Positions 50,837 through 59,641 of a DNA stretch of 64,000 bases are shown piece by piece. Origin of the DNA: Streptomyces sp. NBRC 110035 (GTDB lineage: Bacteria > Actinomycetota > Actinomycetes > Streptomycetales > Streptomycetaceae); assembly GCF_000829695.1 (NCBI RefSeq), contig NZ_BBNN01000016.1, forward strand, positions 248,001 to 312,000, read 5' to 3'. The notes below the pieces were generated by a model. It was not told where the DNA came from. It ran no database searches and saw only the letters and a program-made list of their open reading frames with translations. Within the stretch, counting starts at the first letter, position 1, and every line of letters starts with the position of its first letter. The position numbers and the translations under genes are program-made.

Positions 50837-51577
50837 TCAGGCCGGCTGCCACATGCGGGCGAGTGCCGTCGGGGTGAGGAGCCGGTCCGGCGGTCCCTGG
50901 CCGGCCAGGCGGCCGTCGCGGAGCAGCAGGCAGGTGTCCGCCGAGCGCGCCGCGTCCAGGTCGTGGGTGGCGTGGACGAGGGTCACTCCGTCGGCCACCA
51001 GCTCCGTCAGCAGGGCCGCCGTGCGCTCCCTGGCCTCGGGGTCGAGGCCGGTGGTCGGCTCGTCCAGCAGGAGCAGGTCCGACTCCTGGGCCAGGCCCTG
51101 CGCCATGAGCGTGCGCTGCCGCTGCCCGCCGGAGAGCTCGCCGAGCTGGCGGGCAGCGAGCGCCGTGATGCCGAGCCGCTCCATCGCCTCGTCCACCACA
51201 GTCCGGTCGCGCCGCGTGAGCCGGCGCCACGGTCCCCGCTCGCCCCAGCGGCCCATCTCCACGGTCTGCCGGACCGTCAGCGGAAGCGTGTCACCGACGG
51301 CCCCGCGCTGCGGGACGAACGCCGGGGGCCGGGTCCCGGCGTGCCGGACCTCTCCCGCTGTGGGGCGGATCACTCCGGCCAGCACTCCGAGCAGTGTGGA
51401 CTTCCCGCTGCCGTTCGGGCCGATCAGTGCGGTGACAGCCAACGCTGGTATCGCGCCGTCGAGTTGGTCGAGCACGGGGTGGCCGGGGTAGCCCGCGGAG
51501 AGTCCGGTGAAGCGGACGCGGGGCGGTGTCCGGCCCTCGGCGACGGGGGAGACGGCTTTATTGAACATGGTTGTCAT
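50837..51577 (-). CDS. aztA: Zinc ABC transporter ATP-binding protein
   Basis: A 246-residue ABC ATPase: Walker A GPNGSGKSTLL, Q-loop FVPQRG, signature LSGGQRQRTLMAQG, Walker B LLLLDEPTTGLDPE and H-loop HATHD. It powers the divergent zinc permease. Two ATG starts, 51577 and 51569, are both within or beside the candidate Zur box, so the message may be leaderless or the real start may be further in. Grouping with AztB/C/D-like genes gives the symbol; ZnuC is an equivalent name. Confidence 0.85.
   Translation of the reverse strand: MTTMFNKAVSPVAEGRTPPRVRFTGLSAGYPGHPVLDQLDGAIPALAVTALIGPNGSGKSTLLGVLAGVIRPTAGEVRHAGTRPPAFVPQRGAVGDTLPLTVRQTVEMGRWGERGPWRRLTRRDRTVVDEAMERLGITALAARQLGELSGGQRQRTLMAQGLAQESDLLLLDEPTTGLDPEARERTAALLTELVADGVTLVHATHDLDAARSADTCLLLRDGRLAGQGPPDRLLTPTALARMWQPA
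51561..51576. promoter_or_regulatory. Candidate Zur box between divergent zinc-transport genes
   Basis: TTGAACATGGTTGTCA matches a Zur/Fur-type 7-1-7 site with TGA and TCA ends (TGAACAT-G-GTTGTCA). It overlaps the start region of the ATPase gene and lies 17 bp before the permease start. One site could shut off both directions when zinc is sufficient. Confidence 0.5.
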
Positions 51578-51592
51578 TGTAGTGTGCTCGCC

Positions 51593-52438
51593 ATGGAGTG
51601 GTTGACAGGCCCTTTCGAGGTGACCTTCGTGCAAAGGGCCCTGTGGGGCGGGATGCTGGTGTCGGCGATCTGCGCCCTGGCGGGCACCTGGGTGGTGCTC
51701 AGAGGCATGGCCTTCCTCGGCGACGCCATGTCGCACGGACTGCTGCCCGGAGTCGCGCTCGCCGCGCTCCTGGGCGGCAACCTGCTGGTGGGGGCGCTGC
51801 TGAGCGCGGCCGTGATGACGGCCGGCGTCACGGCCCTCGGGCGTACCCCACGACTGTCCCAGGACACCGGGATCGGCCTGCTCTTCGTCGGGATGCTGTC
51901 GCTCGGCGTCATCATCGTCTCGCGCTCGCAGTCCTTCGCTGTGGACCTGACCGGGTTCCTCTTCGGCGACGTCCTCGCCGTCCGGGAACAGGACCTGGTC
52001 CTGCTGGGAGGGGCACTGCTGCTGGCGCTGACGGTCTCGGCTCTCGGCCACCGCGCCTTCCTCGTCCTGGCGTTCGACCCGCGCAAGGCCCGCACCCTCG
52101 GTCTGCGTCCGCGCGTCGCCCACGCCGTGCTGCTGGGCCTGCTGGCGCTGGCCATCGTCGCCTCCTTCCACATCGTGGGGACGCTGCTGGTCCTGGGCCT
52201 GCTCATCGCCCCGCCGGCGGCGGCACTGCCGTGGGGGCGCAGTGTGCGGGCGGTGATGGCGATCGCGGCACTGCTCGGCGCGGCCGCCACCTTCTTCGGC
52301 CTGCTGCTCTCCTGGCACCTGAGCACCGCGGCCGGCGCGACCGTCTCGGCCCTCGCGGTGGGCCTGTTCTTCCTCTCCCACCTCGCATCGGGCCTCCGCC
52401 ACCGGCGGCAACGCCGCCGCCCCGAGCCGCAGACCTGA
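51593..52438 (+). CDS. aztB: Zinc ABC transporter permease
   Basis: A 281-residue membrane permease with about eight to nine hydrophobic helices and the family motifs AFLGDAMSHGLLPGVALA, TGIGLLFVGMLSLGVIIVSRSQ and FLFGDVLAV. The cytosolic coupling region includes LAFDPRKARTLGLR. C-terminus is basic. The ATG is only 15 bp from the divergent ATPase start, so little room exists for two separate promoters. Confidence 0.9.
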   Translation: MEWLTGPFEVTFVQRALWGGMLVSAICALAGTWVVLRGMAFLGDAMSHGLLPGVALAALLGGNLLVGALLSAAVMTAGVTALGRTPRLSQDTGIGLLFVGMLSLGVIIVSRSQSFAVDLTGFLFGDVLAVREQDLVLLGGALLLALTVSALGHRAFLVLAFDPRKARTLGLRPRVAHAVLLGLLALAIVASFHIVGTLLVLGLLIAPPAAALPWGRSVRAVMAIAALLGAAATFFGLLLSWHLSTAAGATVSALAVGLFFLSHLASGLRHRRQRRRPEPQT

Positions 52439-52481
52439 CCCGAAGCCCCGGCCCGAATCCAAGACCCGATCCAGAAACCCG

Positions 52482-53741
52482 ATGGAGTCGATCCCCTTGC
52501 CCCTCCGAGGAAACGTCACTGCCGGGGTGTCCGCGCTCCTGGCCCTCGCGCTGCTCGCCACAGGCTGCTCGGACGGCCGGGACGGCGCCGCCTCCGCCCC
52601 GCCGGCGAGCCCGTCGGCCACCACCCCGCACGGATACGTCGAAGGGGCGCAGGAGAAGGCCGAGCAGCAGACCAGGCTGCTCCTCAACGACCCGAGCGGC
52701 GGTGACACCCGCGTCCTCGACCTGATCACCGGAGAGTCGCACGAGGTCTCCCGGGCGCCGGACACCTCGGCCCTCACCACGGACGGCCGGTTCGGCCACC
52801 TCCACGGCGCGGACGGCACGCGCGTCCTGGACACCGGTGCCTGGACGGTGGACCACGGCGACCACGTGCACTACTACCGCACGGCGATACGCGGCGTGGG
52901 CCGCCTCTCCGACGGCCCCCGCACCCGCGTCCGCAGCGACGCCGCCGTGACCGTCGTGACCCACGGCGACGGCCGGGCCGAGATCCACCGCAGGGCCGAC
53001 CTGGAGGCGGGGACCCTCGGCACCCCCCGCCCGCTGCCCGGGACGCACACCGGCGCCGTCGTGCCGTACGAGGAACACCTGCTGACCCTCACCGACGACA
53101 CGGAGGGCACCCCGAAGGTCGCGGTGTACGACCGCGAGGGCGAGCGCGTCGCGGCACCGGACGCCACGTGCGAAGAACCGCGGGGCGACGCCGTCACCCG
53201 GCGGGGAGCCGTCCTCGGCTGCGTCGACGGAGCCCTGCTGGTCCGCGCGGACGACGGCACGTTCACCGCGGAGAGGATCCCGTACGGTGCGGGCGTTCCC
53301 GAGCGGGAACGGGCCACGGACTTCCGCCACCGGGCCGGCAGCGACACGCTCACGGCGCCGGCCGGAGACCGGGCCGTATGGGTCCTGGACGTCACGGAGC
53401 GCACCTGGACCCGGGTGGAGACCGGCCCCGCCGTCGCCGCCAACACCGCGGGCGAGGGCTCACCCCTGCTCGTCCTTCGCACCGACGGGGTCCTGTACGG
53501 CTACGACATCGCCACCGGCGAGCAGGTGTCCCGGACGAAGCCGCTGCTGAAGGACGTACCCGGCACCGGACCGGACGCGACGACGCCCCGGCCCGTCATC
53601 GAGGTCGACCGCAGCCGCGCCTACCTCAACGACCCGGCGGGCAAGCGCGTGTACGAGATCGACTACAACGACGACCTGCGCATCGCGCGCACCTTCGACC
53701 TCGACATCGAACCGGCCCTGATGGTGGAGACCGGCCGATGA
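52482..53741 (+). CDS. AztD-like beta-propeller lipoprotein, paralogue 1
   Basis: A 419-residue lipoprotein with lipobox LATGC near residue 28. The mature domain has the repeated short beta-blade pattern of AztD-type zinc chaperones (LLLNDPSGGDTRVLDLITGE, GRFGHLHGADGTRVLDTG). It also has a His cluster DHGDHVHYY at about 125-133, suitable for metal binding, and a Cys pair (ATCEEP, VLGCVDG). It overlaps the solute-binding-protein gene by four bases. It probably passes zinc to that protein at the cell surface. Confidence 0.75.
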   Translation: MESIPLPLRGNVTAGVSALLALALLATGCSDGRDGAASAPPASPSATTPHGYVEGAQEKAEQQTRLLLNDPSGGDTRVLDLITGESHEVSRAPDTSALTTDGRFGHLHGADGTRVLDTGAWTVDHGDHVHYYRTAIRGVGRLSDGPRTRVRSDAAVTVVTHGDGRAEIHRRADLEAGTLGTPRPLPGTHTGAVVPYEEHLLTLTDDTEGTPKVAVYDREGERVAAPDATCEEPRGDAVTRRGAVLGCVDGALLVRADDGTFTAERIPYGAGVPERERATDFRHRAGSDTLTAPAGDRAVWVLDVTERTWTRVETGPAVAANTAGEGSPLLVLRTDGVLYGYDIATGEQVSRTKPLLKDVPGTGPDATTPRPVIEVDRSRAYLNDPAGKRVYEIDYNDDLRIARTFDLDIEPALMVETGR

Positions 53742-54694
53742 CGACGACACCGAAGCGCGCCGTCCTGCGGCTGCGCCGCCTGCTCCTCACCCTGCTCGCC
53801 CTCGCCGGCACGGCCACCGCGTGCGCGACCGGCGACGACCGGCCCCGGGTCGTGGTGACGACGAACATCCTCGGCGACATCACCCGGGAGATCGTCGGCG
53901 ACGAGGCCGACGTCACGGTGCTGATGAAACCGAACGCCGACCCGCACTCCTTCGGGCTGTCGGCCGTGCAGGCCGCCGAGCTGGAGCGGGCCGACCTCGT
54001 GGTCTTCAACGGGCTGGGCCTGGAGGAGAACGTACTGCGGCACGTGGAGGCCGCCCGGGAGGCGGGAACCGCCACGCTCGAGGCCGGCAGGGCGGTGGAC
54101 CCGCTCGTCTTCCGGGCGCCGGCCGACGGCGGCCCCCAGGCGGACGCCGGGCAGCCCGACCCGCACTTCTGGACCGACCCCGACCGGGTGCGCACGGCCG
54201 CCGGCCTGATCGCCGACCGGGTCGTCGAGCACGTGGAGGGAGTGGACGAGGAGGCGATCCGCGCCAACGCCGACCGCTACGACGGACGACTCGCCGACCT
54301 GACCGCCTGGATGGAACGCTCCTTCGACCGCATACCCGAGCAGCGGCGCGCGCTGGTGACCAACCACCACGTCTTCGGCTACCTCGCCGAACGCTTCGGC
54401 TTCAGGACGGTCGGCGCGGTCGTACCGAGCGGTACGACGCTGGCCTCGCCCAGCTCCTCGGACCTGCGCTCGCTCACCGAGGCCATGCGCGAGGCCGGAG
54501 TGCGGACCGTCTTCACGGACTCCTCCCAGCCCACCCGGCTGGCCGAGGTCCTGCGCACGGAACTGGGCGGCCGGGTCCGGGTCGTCGCGCTGCACTCCGA
54601 GTCGCTGACCGAGAAGGGCAAGGGCGCCGGCACCTACCTGCAGATGATGCGCGCCAACACCACCGCCATGACGGACGGCCTGACCGCCGGCTGA
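53738..54694 (+). CDS. aztC: Zinc-binding solute-binding protein
   Basis: A 318-residue extracellular cluster-A-I metal-binding protein. The expected ligands are present: His70 (ADPHSF), His143 (DPHFW), His210/His211 (TNHHVFGYL) and Asp261 (FTDSSQPT). The export signal is basic then hydrophobic (LRLRRLLLTLLALAGTATACA); the Cys is in a weak lipobox. Overlaps the previous gene by four bases. Delivers zinc to the permease. Confidence 0.9.
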   Translation: MTTTPKRAVLRLRRLLLTLLALAGTATACATGDDRPRVVVTTNILGDITREIVGDEADVTVLMKPNADPHSFGLSAVQAAELERADLVVFNGLGLEENVLRHVEAAREAGTATLEAGRAVDPLVFRAPADGGPQADAGQPDPHFWTDPDRVRTAAGLIADRVVEHVEGVDEEAIRANADRYDGRLADLTAWMERSFDRIPEQRRALVTNHHVFGYLAERFGFRTVGAVVPSGTTLASPSSSDLRSLTEAMREAGVRTVFTDSSQPTRLAEVLRTELGGRVRVVALHSESLTEKGKGAGTYLQMMRANTTAMTDGLTAG

Positions 54695-54769
54695 CCCCGC
54701 GCACCAGCCCTCGTTTTCGAACACCCCACCCCGAAGCCGCGCCCGCGCGGCCGGAAAGGAACACGCACA

Positions 54770-55981
54770 GTGAGCAAGTCGACACGCGCCGGAGCCCTCG
54801 CGGGGACGGCCCTCGCCCTGGCGGTCTCCGCCGTCCTGACCGCCTGCGGAGGCGGCCAGAGCTCCTCGTCCGACGCGAAGACGGAGAAGGCGTCGAAGGG
54901 CACCCCGGGCGCCGGGGCCGCCACGGTCGAGGATCCGCTGGTCGCCACCTTCGACGGCGGCCTGTACATCCTGGACGGCGAGACCCTGAAGCTCGCCTCG
55001 ACGATCGAGCTGCCCGGCTTCAACCGCGTCAACCCCGCCGGTGACGACTCCCATGTCTTCGTCTCCACCGACTCCGGCTTCCGGGTCCTCGATGCCGCCG
55101 GGCAGACCCTCACCGACATCACGTACGAGGGCGCCGAGCCGGGACACGTCGTACGGCATGCCGGCAAGACGGTCCTGTTCACCGACGGCACGGGCGAGGT
55201 CAACGTCCTCGACCCCGCGGGCCTCGCCGGCGGCGAGAAGCCCGAGGGCCGTAGGTACACCTCCGCCGAACCGCACCACGGCGTCGCCATCGAGCTGGGC
55301 AACGGCGAACTCCTCACCACCGTGGGCACCGAGGAGAAGCGCACCGGCGCCCTCGTCCTCGACCGGAACGACAAGGAGATCGCGCGCAACGAGAAGTGCC
55401 CCGGCGTCCACGGCGAGGCCGCCGCCCAGGGCGAGGCCGTCGCCGTCGGCTGCGAGGACGGCATCCTGATCTACAAGGACGGCGAGTTCACCAAGGTCGA
55501 CGCCCCCGACGACTACGGCCGCATCGGCAACCAGGCCGGCAGCGACGCCTCCCCGGTCCTGCTGGGCGACTACAAGACCGACCCGGACGCCGAGCTGGAG
55601 CGGCCGACGCGCGTGTCCCTGATCGACACCGGGACGGCGGAACTGCGCCTGGTCGACCTCGGCACCAGCTACTCCTTCCGTTCGCTGGGCCGGGGACCCC
55701 ACGGCGAGGCGCTCGTCCTCGGTACGGACGGCGCCCTGCGCGTGATCGACCCGGAGACGGGCAAGGTCGGGAAGAAGATCCCCGTCGTGGGCGCGTGGCA
55801 GGAGCCGCTCGACTGGCAGCAGCCGAGGCCCACCCTCTTCGTCCGCGACCACACCGCGTACGTCTCCGAACCGGGCACGCGCGAACTGCACGCCGTGGAC
55901 ATCGAAACGGGCGAGAAGGTCGCCTCCATGACCCTGCCGAAGAGCACCAACGAACTCTCCGGCGTCGTCGCGGGTCACTGA
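54770..55981 (+). CDS. aztD: Zinc metallochaperone AztD-like lipoprotein, paralogue 2
   Basis: A 403-residue lipoprotein with lipobox VLTAC near residue 25 and a Ser/Lys-rich linker. The beta-propeller reads FDGGLYILDGETLKLASTIELPGFNRVNPAGDDSHVFVST onwards, with candidate zinc ligands in EPGHVVRH, AEPHHGVA and CPGVHGE. It resembles AztD, the periplasmic chaperone that hands zinc to AztC. Last gene of the operon, preceded by GGAAAGGAA and followed by a strong terminator. Confidence 0.85.
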   Translation: MSKSTRAGALAGTALALAVSAVLTACGGGQSSSSDAKTEKASKGTPGAGAATVEDPLVATFDGGLYILDGETLKLASTIELPGFNRVNPAGDDSHVFVSTDSGFRVLDAAGQTLTDITYEGAEPGHVVRHAGKTVLFTDGTGEVNVLDPAGLAGGEKPEGRRYTSAEPHHGVAIELGNGELLTTVGTEEKRTGALVLDRNDKEIARNEKCPGVHGEAAAQGEAVAVGCEDGILIYKDGEFTKVDAPDDYGRIGNQAGSDASPVLLGDYKTDPDAELERPTRVSLIDTGTAELRLVDLGTSYSFRSLGRGPHGEALVLGTDGALRVIDPETGKVGKKIPVVGAWQEPLDWQQPRPTLFVRDHTAYVSEPGTRELHAVDIETGEKVASMTLPKSTNELSGVVAGH

Positions 55982-55997
55982 CCTCCCGGCCGGTCGC

Positions 55998-56040
55998 CCC
56001 CGGCGGGCCACCGCGCGCCCGGCGCGCCGGCCCGCCGGGG
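55998..56040 (+). terminator. Terminator of the zinc-uptake operon
   Basis: CCCCGGCGGGCC and GGCCCGCCGGGG form a perfect 12-bp stem; the loop contains a second smaller GC hairpin. It lies 17 bp after the aztD-like stop. Confidence 0.7.
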
Positions 56041-56199
56041 CCTCCACGGTTTCGGCCGCGCGGTGCCCGGCCGCACCCGGGCACCGCCGGTAACGGGACA
56101 GAGGCGTTGATTAAACGTTTCCTCCAGGGGCACTGGGTCCTGAGTCCTCGTGAGAACAGCGTGCAGGGTGCGCTTCAACCGGATGCGTGAGGTGAGCCG

Positions 56200-56886
56200 A
56201 TGCCAGGTCTGCTGGGAACGTACAACCTGGGCGGTCGGATGATGGCGCCGCGAGGCGTCTACGCGCCTCAGGAGGACACGCTGCTGCTGCGGGAGGCTCT
56301 GGAACGTGAGGCGGTCGGCCCCGGCACGGAGGTCCTGGACGTCGGAACGGGATCGGGTGTGCTCGCCCTCGCCGCAGCACGGCGGGGAGCACGCGTGTCG
56401 GCGGTCGACCGCACCCGCCGCGCCGTGCTCACCACCCGCGTGAACGCGGCGATCGCCGGACTGAGGGTCGACGTCGTCCGGGGGGATCTCCTGACCCCCG
56501 CCGCCGGACGGCGCTTCGACCTCATCCTCAGCAATCCGCCGTACGTGCCCGCTCCGGACGCCGCACCACCCCGGCGGGGCTCGGCCAGAGCCTGGGACGC
56601 CGGTCACGACGGCCGCCTCCTCGTCGACCGTCTGTGCGACGGAGCGGCGGACCTGCTGCGGCCCCGCGGGGCCGTGCTGCTGGTGCACTCGGCCCTGTGC
56701 GGGGTCTCCGCCACCCTGGAGCGTCTGGAGCGGTCAGGCCTGCGGGCCGAGGTGACCGATCGGCGCCGCGTGCCCTTCGGCCCGGTGCTGTCGGCACGCA
56801 GGAAGTGGCTGACGGGCCGCGGTCTGATCGCGCCCGACGACGAGAAGGAAGAGCTGGTGATCATCCGTGCCGACCGCATCCGGTGA
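56200..56886 (+). CDS. HemK2/MTQ2-type methyltransferase
   Basis: A 228-residue SAM-dependent N-methyltransferase. The SAM motif is VLDVGTGSGVLALAAARRGARVSAVDR and the catalytic NPPY is at residues 112-115. The opening MAPRGVYAPQEDTLLLREAL matches short HemK2/YdhG-type enzymes that methylate glutamine side chains in proteins, unlike the long PrmC. It overlaps the CDGSH gene by 20 bp, so the three genes here are coupled. The target protein is unknown. ATG 56200 or 56239 may be the start. Confidence 0.85.
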   Translation: MPGLLGTYNLGGRMMAPRGVYAPQEDTLLLREALEREAVGPGTEVLDVGTGSGVLALAAARRGARVSAVDRTRRAVLTTRVNAAIAGLRVDVVRGDLLTPAAGRRFDLILSNPPYVPAPDAAPPRRGSARAWDAGHDGRLLVDRLCDGAADLLRPRGAVLLVHSALCGVSATLERLERSGLRAEVTDRRRVPFGPVLSARRKWLTGRGLIAPDDEKEELVIIRADRIR

Positions 56887-57208
56887 CAGGCCGCACCGCG
56901 TGACGCCGACGAAGGACGGACCGGTACTCCTGGAGGGGCCGGTCGAAGTGACCCTCGACGACGGGAGCACGGTCACGTCGGACCGTTTCGTGGTGGCCCT
57001 GTGCGCCTGCCGGCGCAGCAGGACCTACCCGTGGTGCGACACCAGCCACCGCCGCAGGGTCAGGGACTCCGCCGGCCGGGGCCCGCACACCGGGCGCCCC
57101 GCGGCCGGCCAGGACGAGTCGGCACGACGTGCCGGTCCGGACGCCGGACGCACCGCCGACGAGACCGCTGCCAGGATCGCCGACCCGAGTGGTGAGGCCG
57201 CAGAGTGA
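56867..57208 (+). CDS. CDGSH iron-sulfur domain protein
   Basis: A 113-residue protein with the CDGSH [2Fe-2S] motif C46-x-C48-x2-S-x3-P-x-C57-D-T-S-H61. The fourth ligand is His, and Thr replaces the usual Gly. The first 45 residues form a beta-rich lead-in (KDGPVLLEGPVEVTL), and the C-terminal 45 residues are disordered and charged. Starts at GTG 56867 within the methyltransferase gene and overlaps the next gene by four bases. Probably an electron carrier for the next enzyme. Confidence 0.87.
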   Translation: MPTASGDRPHRVTPTKDGPVLLEGPVEVTLDDGSTVTSDRFVVALCACRRSRTYPWCDTSHRRRVRDSAGRGPHTGRPAAGQDESARRAGPDAGRTADETAARIADPSGEAAE

Positions 57209-58236
57209 AGACAGTCCAGGAGCCCCATGCCCCGCTGACCGGACCCGCCCTGCCGGCGGGCCGTGGCGACCTCAGCCACGGAGTCGTCCGTGCGCTGCGC
57301 AGCGACCCCGGCGACGAGATCCGCCTGCCGTCACGCGGGGCGGCCGACGAGGCCGACCCGTACGGAGAGGACCTCCACCTCGCGCTCTACCTCTGCTACG
57401 AACTGCACTACCGCGGATTCCACGACGTCGATTCCGCCTGGGAGTGGAATCCGGGACTGCTCGGGCTGCGCGCCGGTCTGGAACGCCGCTTCCTGGACGC
57501 GCTGCGCGCGGACACCGGGCGCGGCACCGGGCGCGGCACCGGCCTCGAGGACGCGTTCGCCGGGATCCTCGTCGAGCCCGTGGAGGCCGGTGGTCTTTCG
57601 GGCCGCCTCCGGGACGAAGGGGAACTGTGGCAGCTGCGTGAGTACGCGGCCCAGCGCTCGCTCTACCACCTCAAGGAAGCCGATCCGCACGCCTGGGTGA
57701 TACCCCGGCTGCGGGGCAGGGCGAAGGCGGCCATGGTCGCTGTCGAGTTCGACGAGTTCGGTGCCGGGCAGGCGGCACGGATGCACTCACGGCTCTTCGC
57801 GGACCTCATGAGGGACCTGGACCTGGACACGACGTACGGCCGGTACGTCGACGTGGCGACGGCGGAGATGCTGGCGATCGTCAACCTGATGTCGGTGTTC
57901 GGCCTGCACCGCGCTCTGCGCGGCGCGCTGGTGGGACACTTCGCCGCCGTCGAGGTCACCTCGTCGCCGGCCTCCCGCCGGCTGGCCGAGGCGATGCGCC
58001 GCACGGGTGCCGGCGAGGCGGCCGTGCACTTCTACGCCGAGCACGTGGAGGCCGACGCCGTCCACGAACAGGTCGTCCGCCGCGACGTGGTGGGCGGGCT
58101 CCTGGAGGAGGAGCCGTGGCTGGAGGCGGACGTGGCGTTCGGCATCCACGCCACCGATCTGCTGGACGCGCGCCTGGCCGAGAAGACACTCACCGCCTGG
58201 CACGACGGACGTACCAGTCTGCGCGGACCGCTCTGA
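57205..58236 (+). CDS. Iron-containing redox enzyme family (heme-oxygenase-like diiron oxidase)
   Basis: A 343-residue helical protein of the heme-oxygenase-like diiron oxidase/oxygenase (HDO) group. Helices bear the expected Glu/His/Asp ligands: LCYELHYRGF, AAMVAVEFDEFGAGQ, FYAEHVEADAVHEQ. Family members (for example SznF central domain, UndA) use O2 and two irons to oxidise diverse substrates. The partner genes encode an iron-sulfur protein and a protein methyltransferase. A short GRGTGRGTG repeat lies near residue 105. The substrate is unknown. Confidence 0.82.
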   Translation: MKTVQEPHAPLTGPALPAGRGDLSHGVVRALRSDPGDEIRLPSRGAADEADPYGEDLHLALYLCYELHYRGFHDVDSAWEWNPGLLGLRAGLERRFLDALRADTGRGTGRGTGLEDAFAGILVEPVEAGGLSGRLRDEGELWQLREYAAQRSLYHLKEADPHAWVIPRLRGRAKAAMVAVEFDEFGAGQAARMHSRLFADLMRDLDLDTTYGRYVDVATAEMLAIVNLMSVFGLHRALRGALVGHFAAVEVTSSPASRRLAEAMRRTGAGEAAVHFYAEHVEADAVHEQVVRRDVVGGLLEEEPWLEADVAFGIHATDLLDARLAEKTLTAWHDGRTSLRGPL

Positions 58237-58420
58237 CCCGTCCGGCGGTCCGGGGCGCCCCGGTCCCGGACACGTCACCCGTTGCGAGGACGGCCGGCCC
58301 GCGTCCGACAGGCGGCGGATCCCCGGGATGCGTGCAAAAGTGGAGGAACAGGGGGATGAGCCGCGACAGGCTGGGCACCAGGACTACCACCAGTGAGCCC
58401 ACCGTGACCCTGGAGGATCC

Positions 58421-58867
58421 ATGGCTGAACGGCACCGGCTGATCGAACGCCCGCTGACGTCTGGGCGGTGCTCGCCGACGGCACGCGCTACGGCGACTGG
58501 GTGGTCGGCACGTCCGGGACACGGCCCGAGGCCGGCGTGTGGCCCCGCGTCGGCTCCAGCATCGCGTACACCGTTCATCTGGCGCCGTGGTCGGTGTCGG
58601 GGAGCACCGTCGTCCGTCGGTGCGAAGCGCCCTTCATCCTGGAGATGGAAGCCGACAGCGGATGGCTCGGCACCGCGCGGATCGCTCTCGAGGTACGGCC
58701 CTGGGGCGAGAACACACTGGTCACCATCAACGAGCATCCCCTGCGCGGACCGGGCGGGATGCTCCACAACACGCTCGTCGACGCCCTCGTCCAACTGCGC
58801 CACCGCAGCATGCTCGCCCGGCTGGCCGACGTCGTCGAGCACTCCCCGCGGCGGCCCTCCGCCGTGA
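58421..58867 (+). pseudogene. SRPBCC (START/PYR-like) protein, frameshifted
   Basis: The ATG at 58421 with ribosome binding site GGAGGA gives MAERHRLIERP. At 58451-58453 one base appears to be missing; adding one restores ADVWAVLADGTRYGDWVVGTSG, then YTVHLAPWSVSG and NTLVTINEHPLRGPGGMLHNTL, a clear SRPBCC ligand-binding fold of about 150 residues. Reading without repair loses the frame. Past HSPRRPSA the true frame stays open into the next gene, so the 3' end may also be damaged. An internal GTG at 58468 could still give a protein lacking the first helix. A sequencing error is possible. Confidence 0.65.
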
Positions 58868-58942
58868 TCTTACCCCGGCGGCTGCCCCCGTCCACGCCCC
58901 CGCGGTGCTTTCCGCGGCGATCCCGCACGACCAGGAGGATCC

Positions 58943-59545
58943 ATGACCCGCGCTGTCGCACTCGTCTGCACACTCACCCCCTCACCCGCCCCTTCCAGCA
59001 GTCACCACCTCGCCGGGCAGGTGATGTCGGAACTCGCCGGCCTCGGTGTGGAGGGCGAGACGGTCCGCGTCGCCGACCACGACATCCGGCCGGGGGTCGC
59101 CCGCGACATGGGCGACGGAGACGACTGGCCCGGGCTGTGGGAGAAGGTGATGGCCGCCGACATCGTGCTCCTGGCCACCCCGATCTGGCTCGGCCACCCC
59201 TCCAGCCTCTGCCAGCGCGTCCTGGAACGCCTGAACGCCGACATCTCGGAGACCGACGAGCAGGGGCGCCGGCTGTTCGGCGGCAAGGTCGGCCTGGTCG
59301 CCGTCGTGGGCAACGAGGACGGTGCGCACAAGGTGAGCGCGGATCTCTTCCAAGGGCTCAACGACCTCGGGTTCTCGCTGTCGCCGGGTGCGGTGACCTA
59401 CTGGGTCGGTGAAGCCCAGCAGGGCACGGACTACCAGGACCTGGAGGCGACCCCCGACGCCGTGGCCGCCACCACCAAGGCCCTGGCAGCCAACGCCGTG
59501 CACCTGGCGAAACTCCTCGAGGAAGCGCCCTACCCCCCGAGTTGA
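58943..59545 (+). CDS. NAD(P)H-dependent FMN reductase-like flavoprotein
   Basis: A 200-residue flavodoxin-like oxidoreductase. The phosphate loop SPAPSSSHHLAGQV is at about residues 15-28 and the flavin-contact segment LLATPIWLGHPSSLCQRVLERL at about 76-97, then VGNEDGAHKV. It follows a GGAGGAT ribosome binding site and lies with an SDR and small proteins. Probably a quinone or flavin reductase in stress response; partner unknown. Confidence 0.85.
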   Translation: MTRAVALVCTLTPSPAPSSSHHLAGQVMSELAGLGVEGETVRVADHDIRPGVARDMGDGDDWPGLWEKVMAADIVLLATPIWLGHPSSLCQRVLERLNADISETDEQGRRLFGGKVGLVAVVGNEDGAHKVSADLFQGLNDLGFSLSPGAVTYWVGEAQQGTDYQDLEATPDAVAATTKALAANAVHLAKLLEEAPYPPS

Positions 59546-59641
59546 GCCCTCGTGGGCACCGGTCCGGTACCGGGAGGCCGCGGCGACGGACAGAACCGCA
59601 GTAACAGACAGAACCGTGGCGACAGACAGGAGAAGCAGTCC

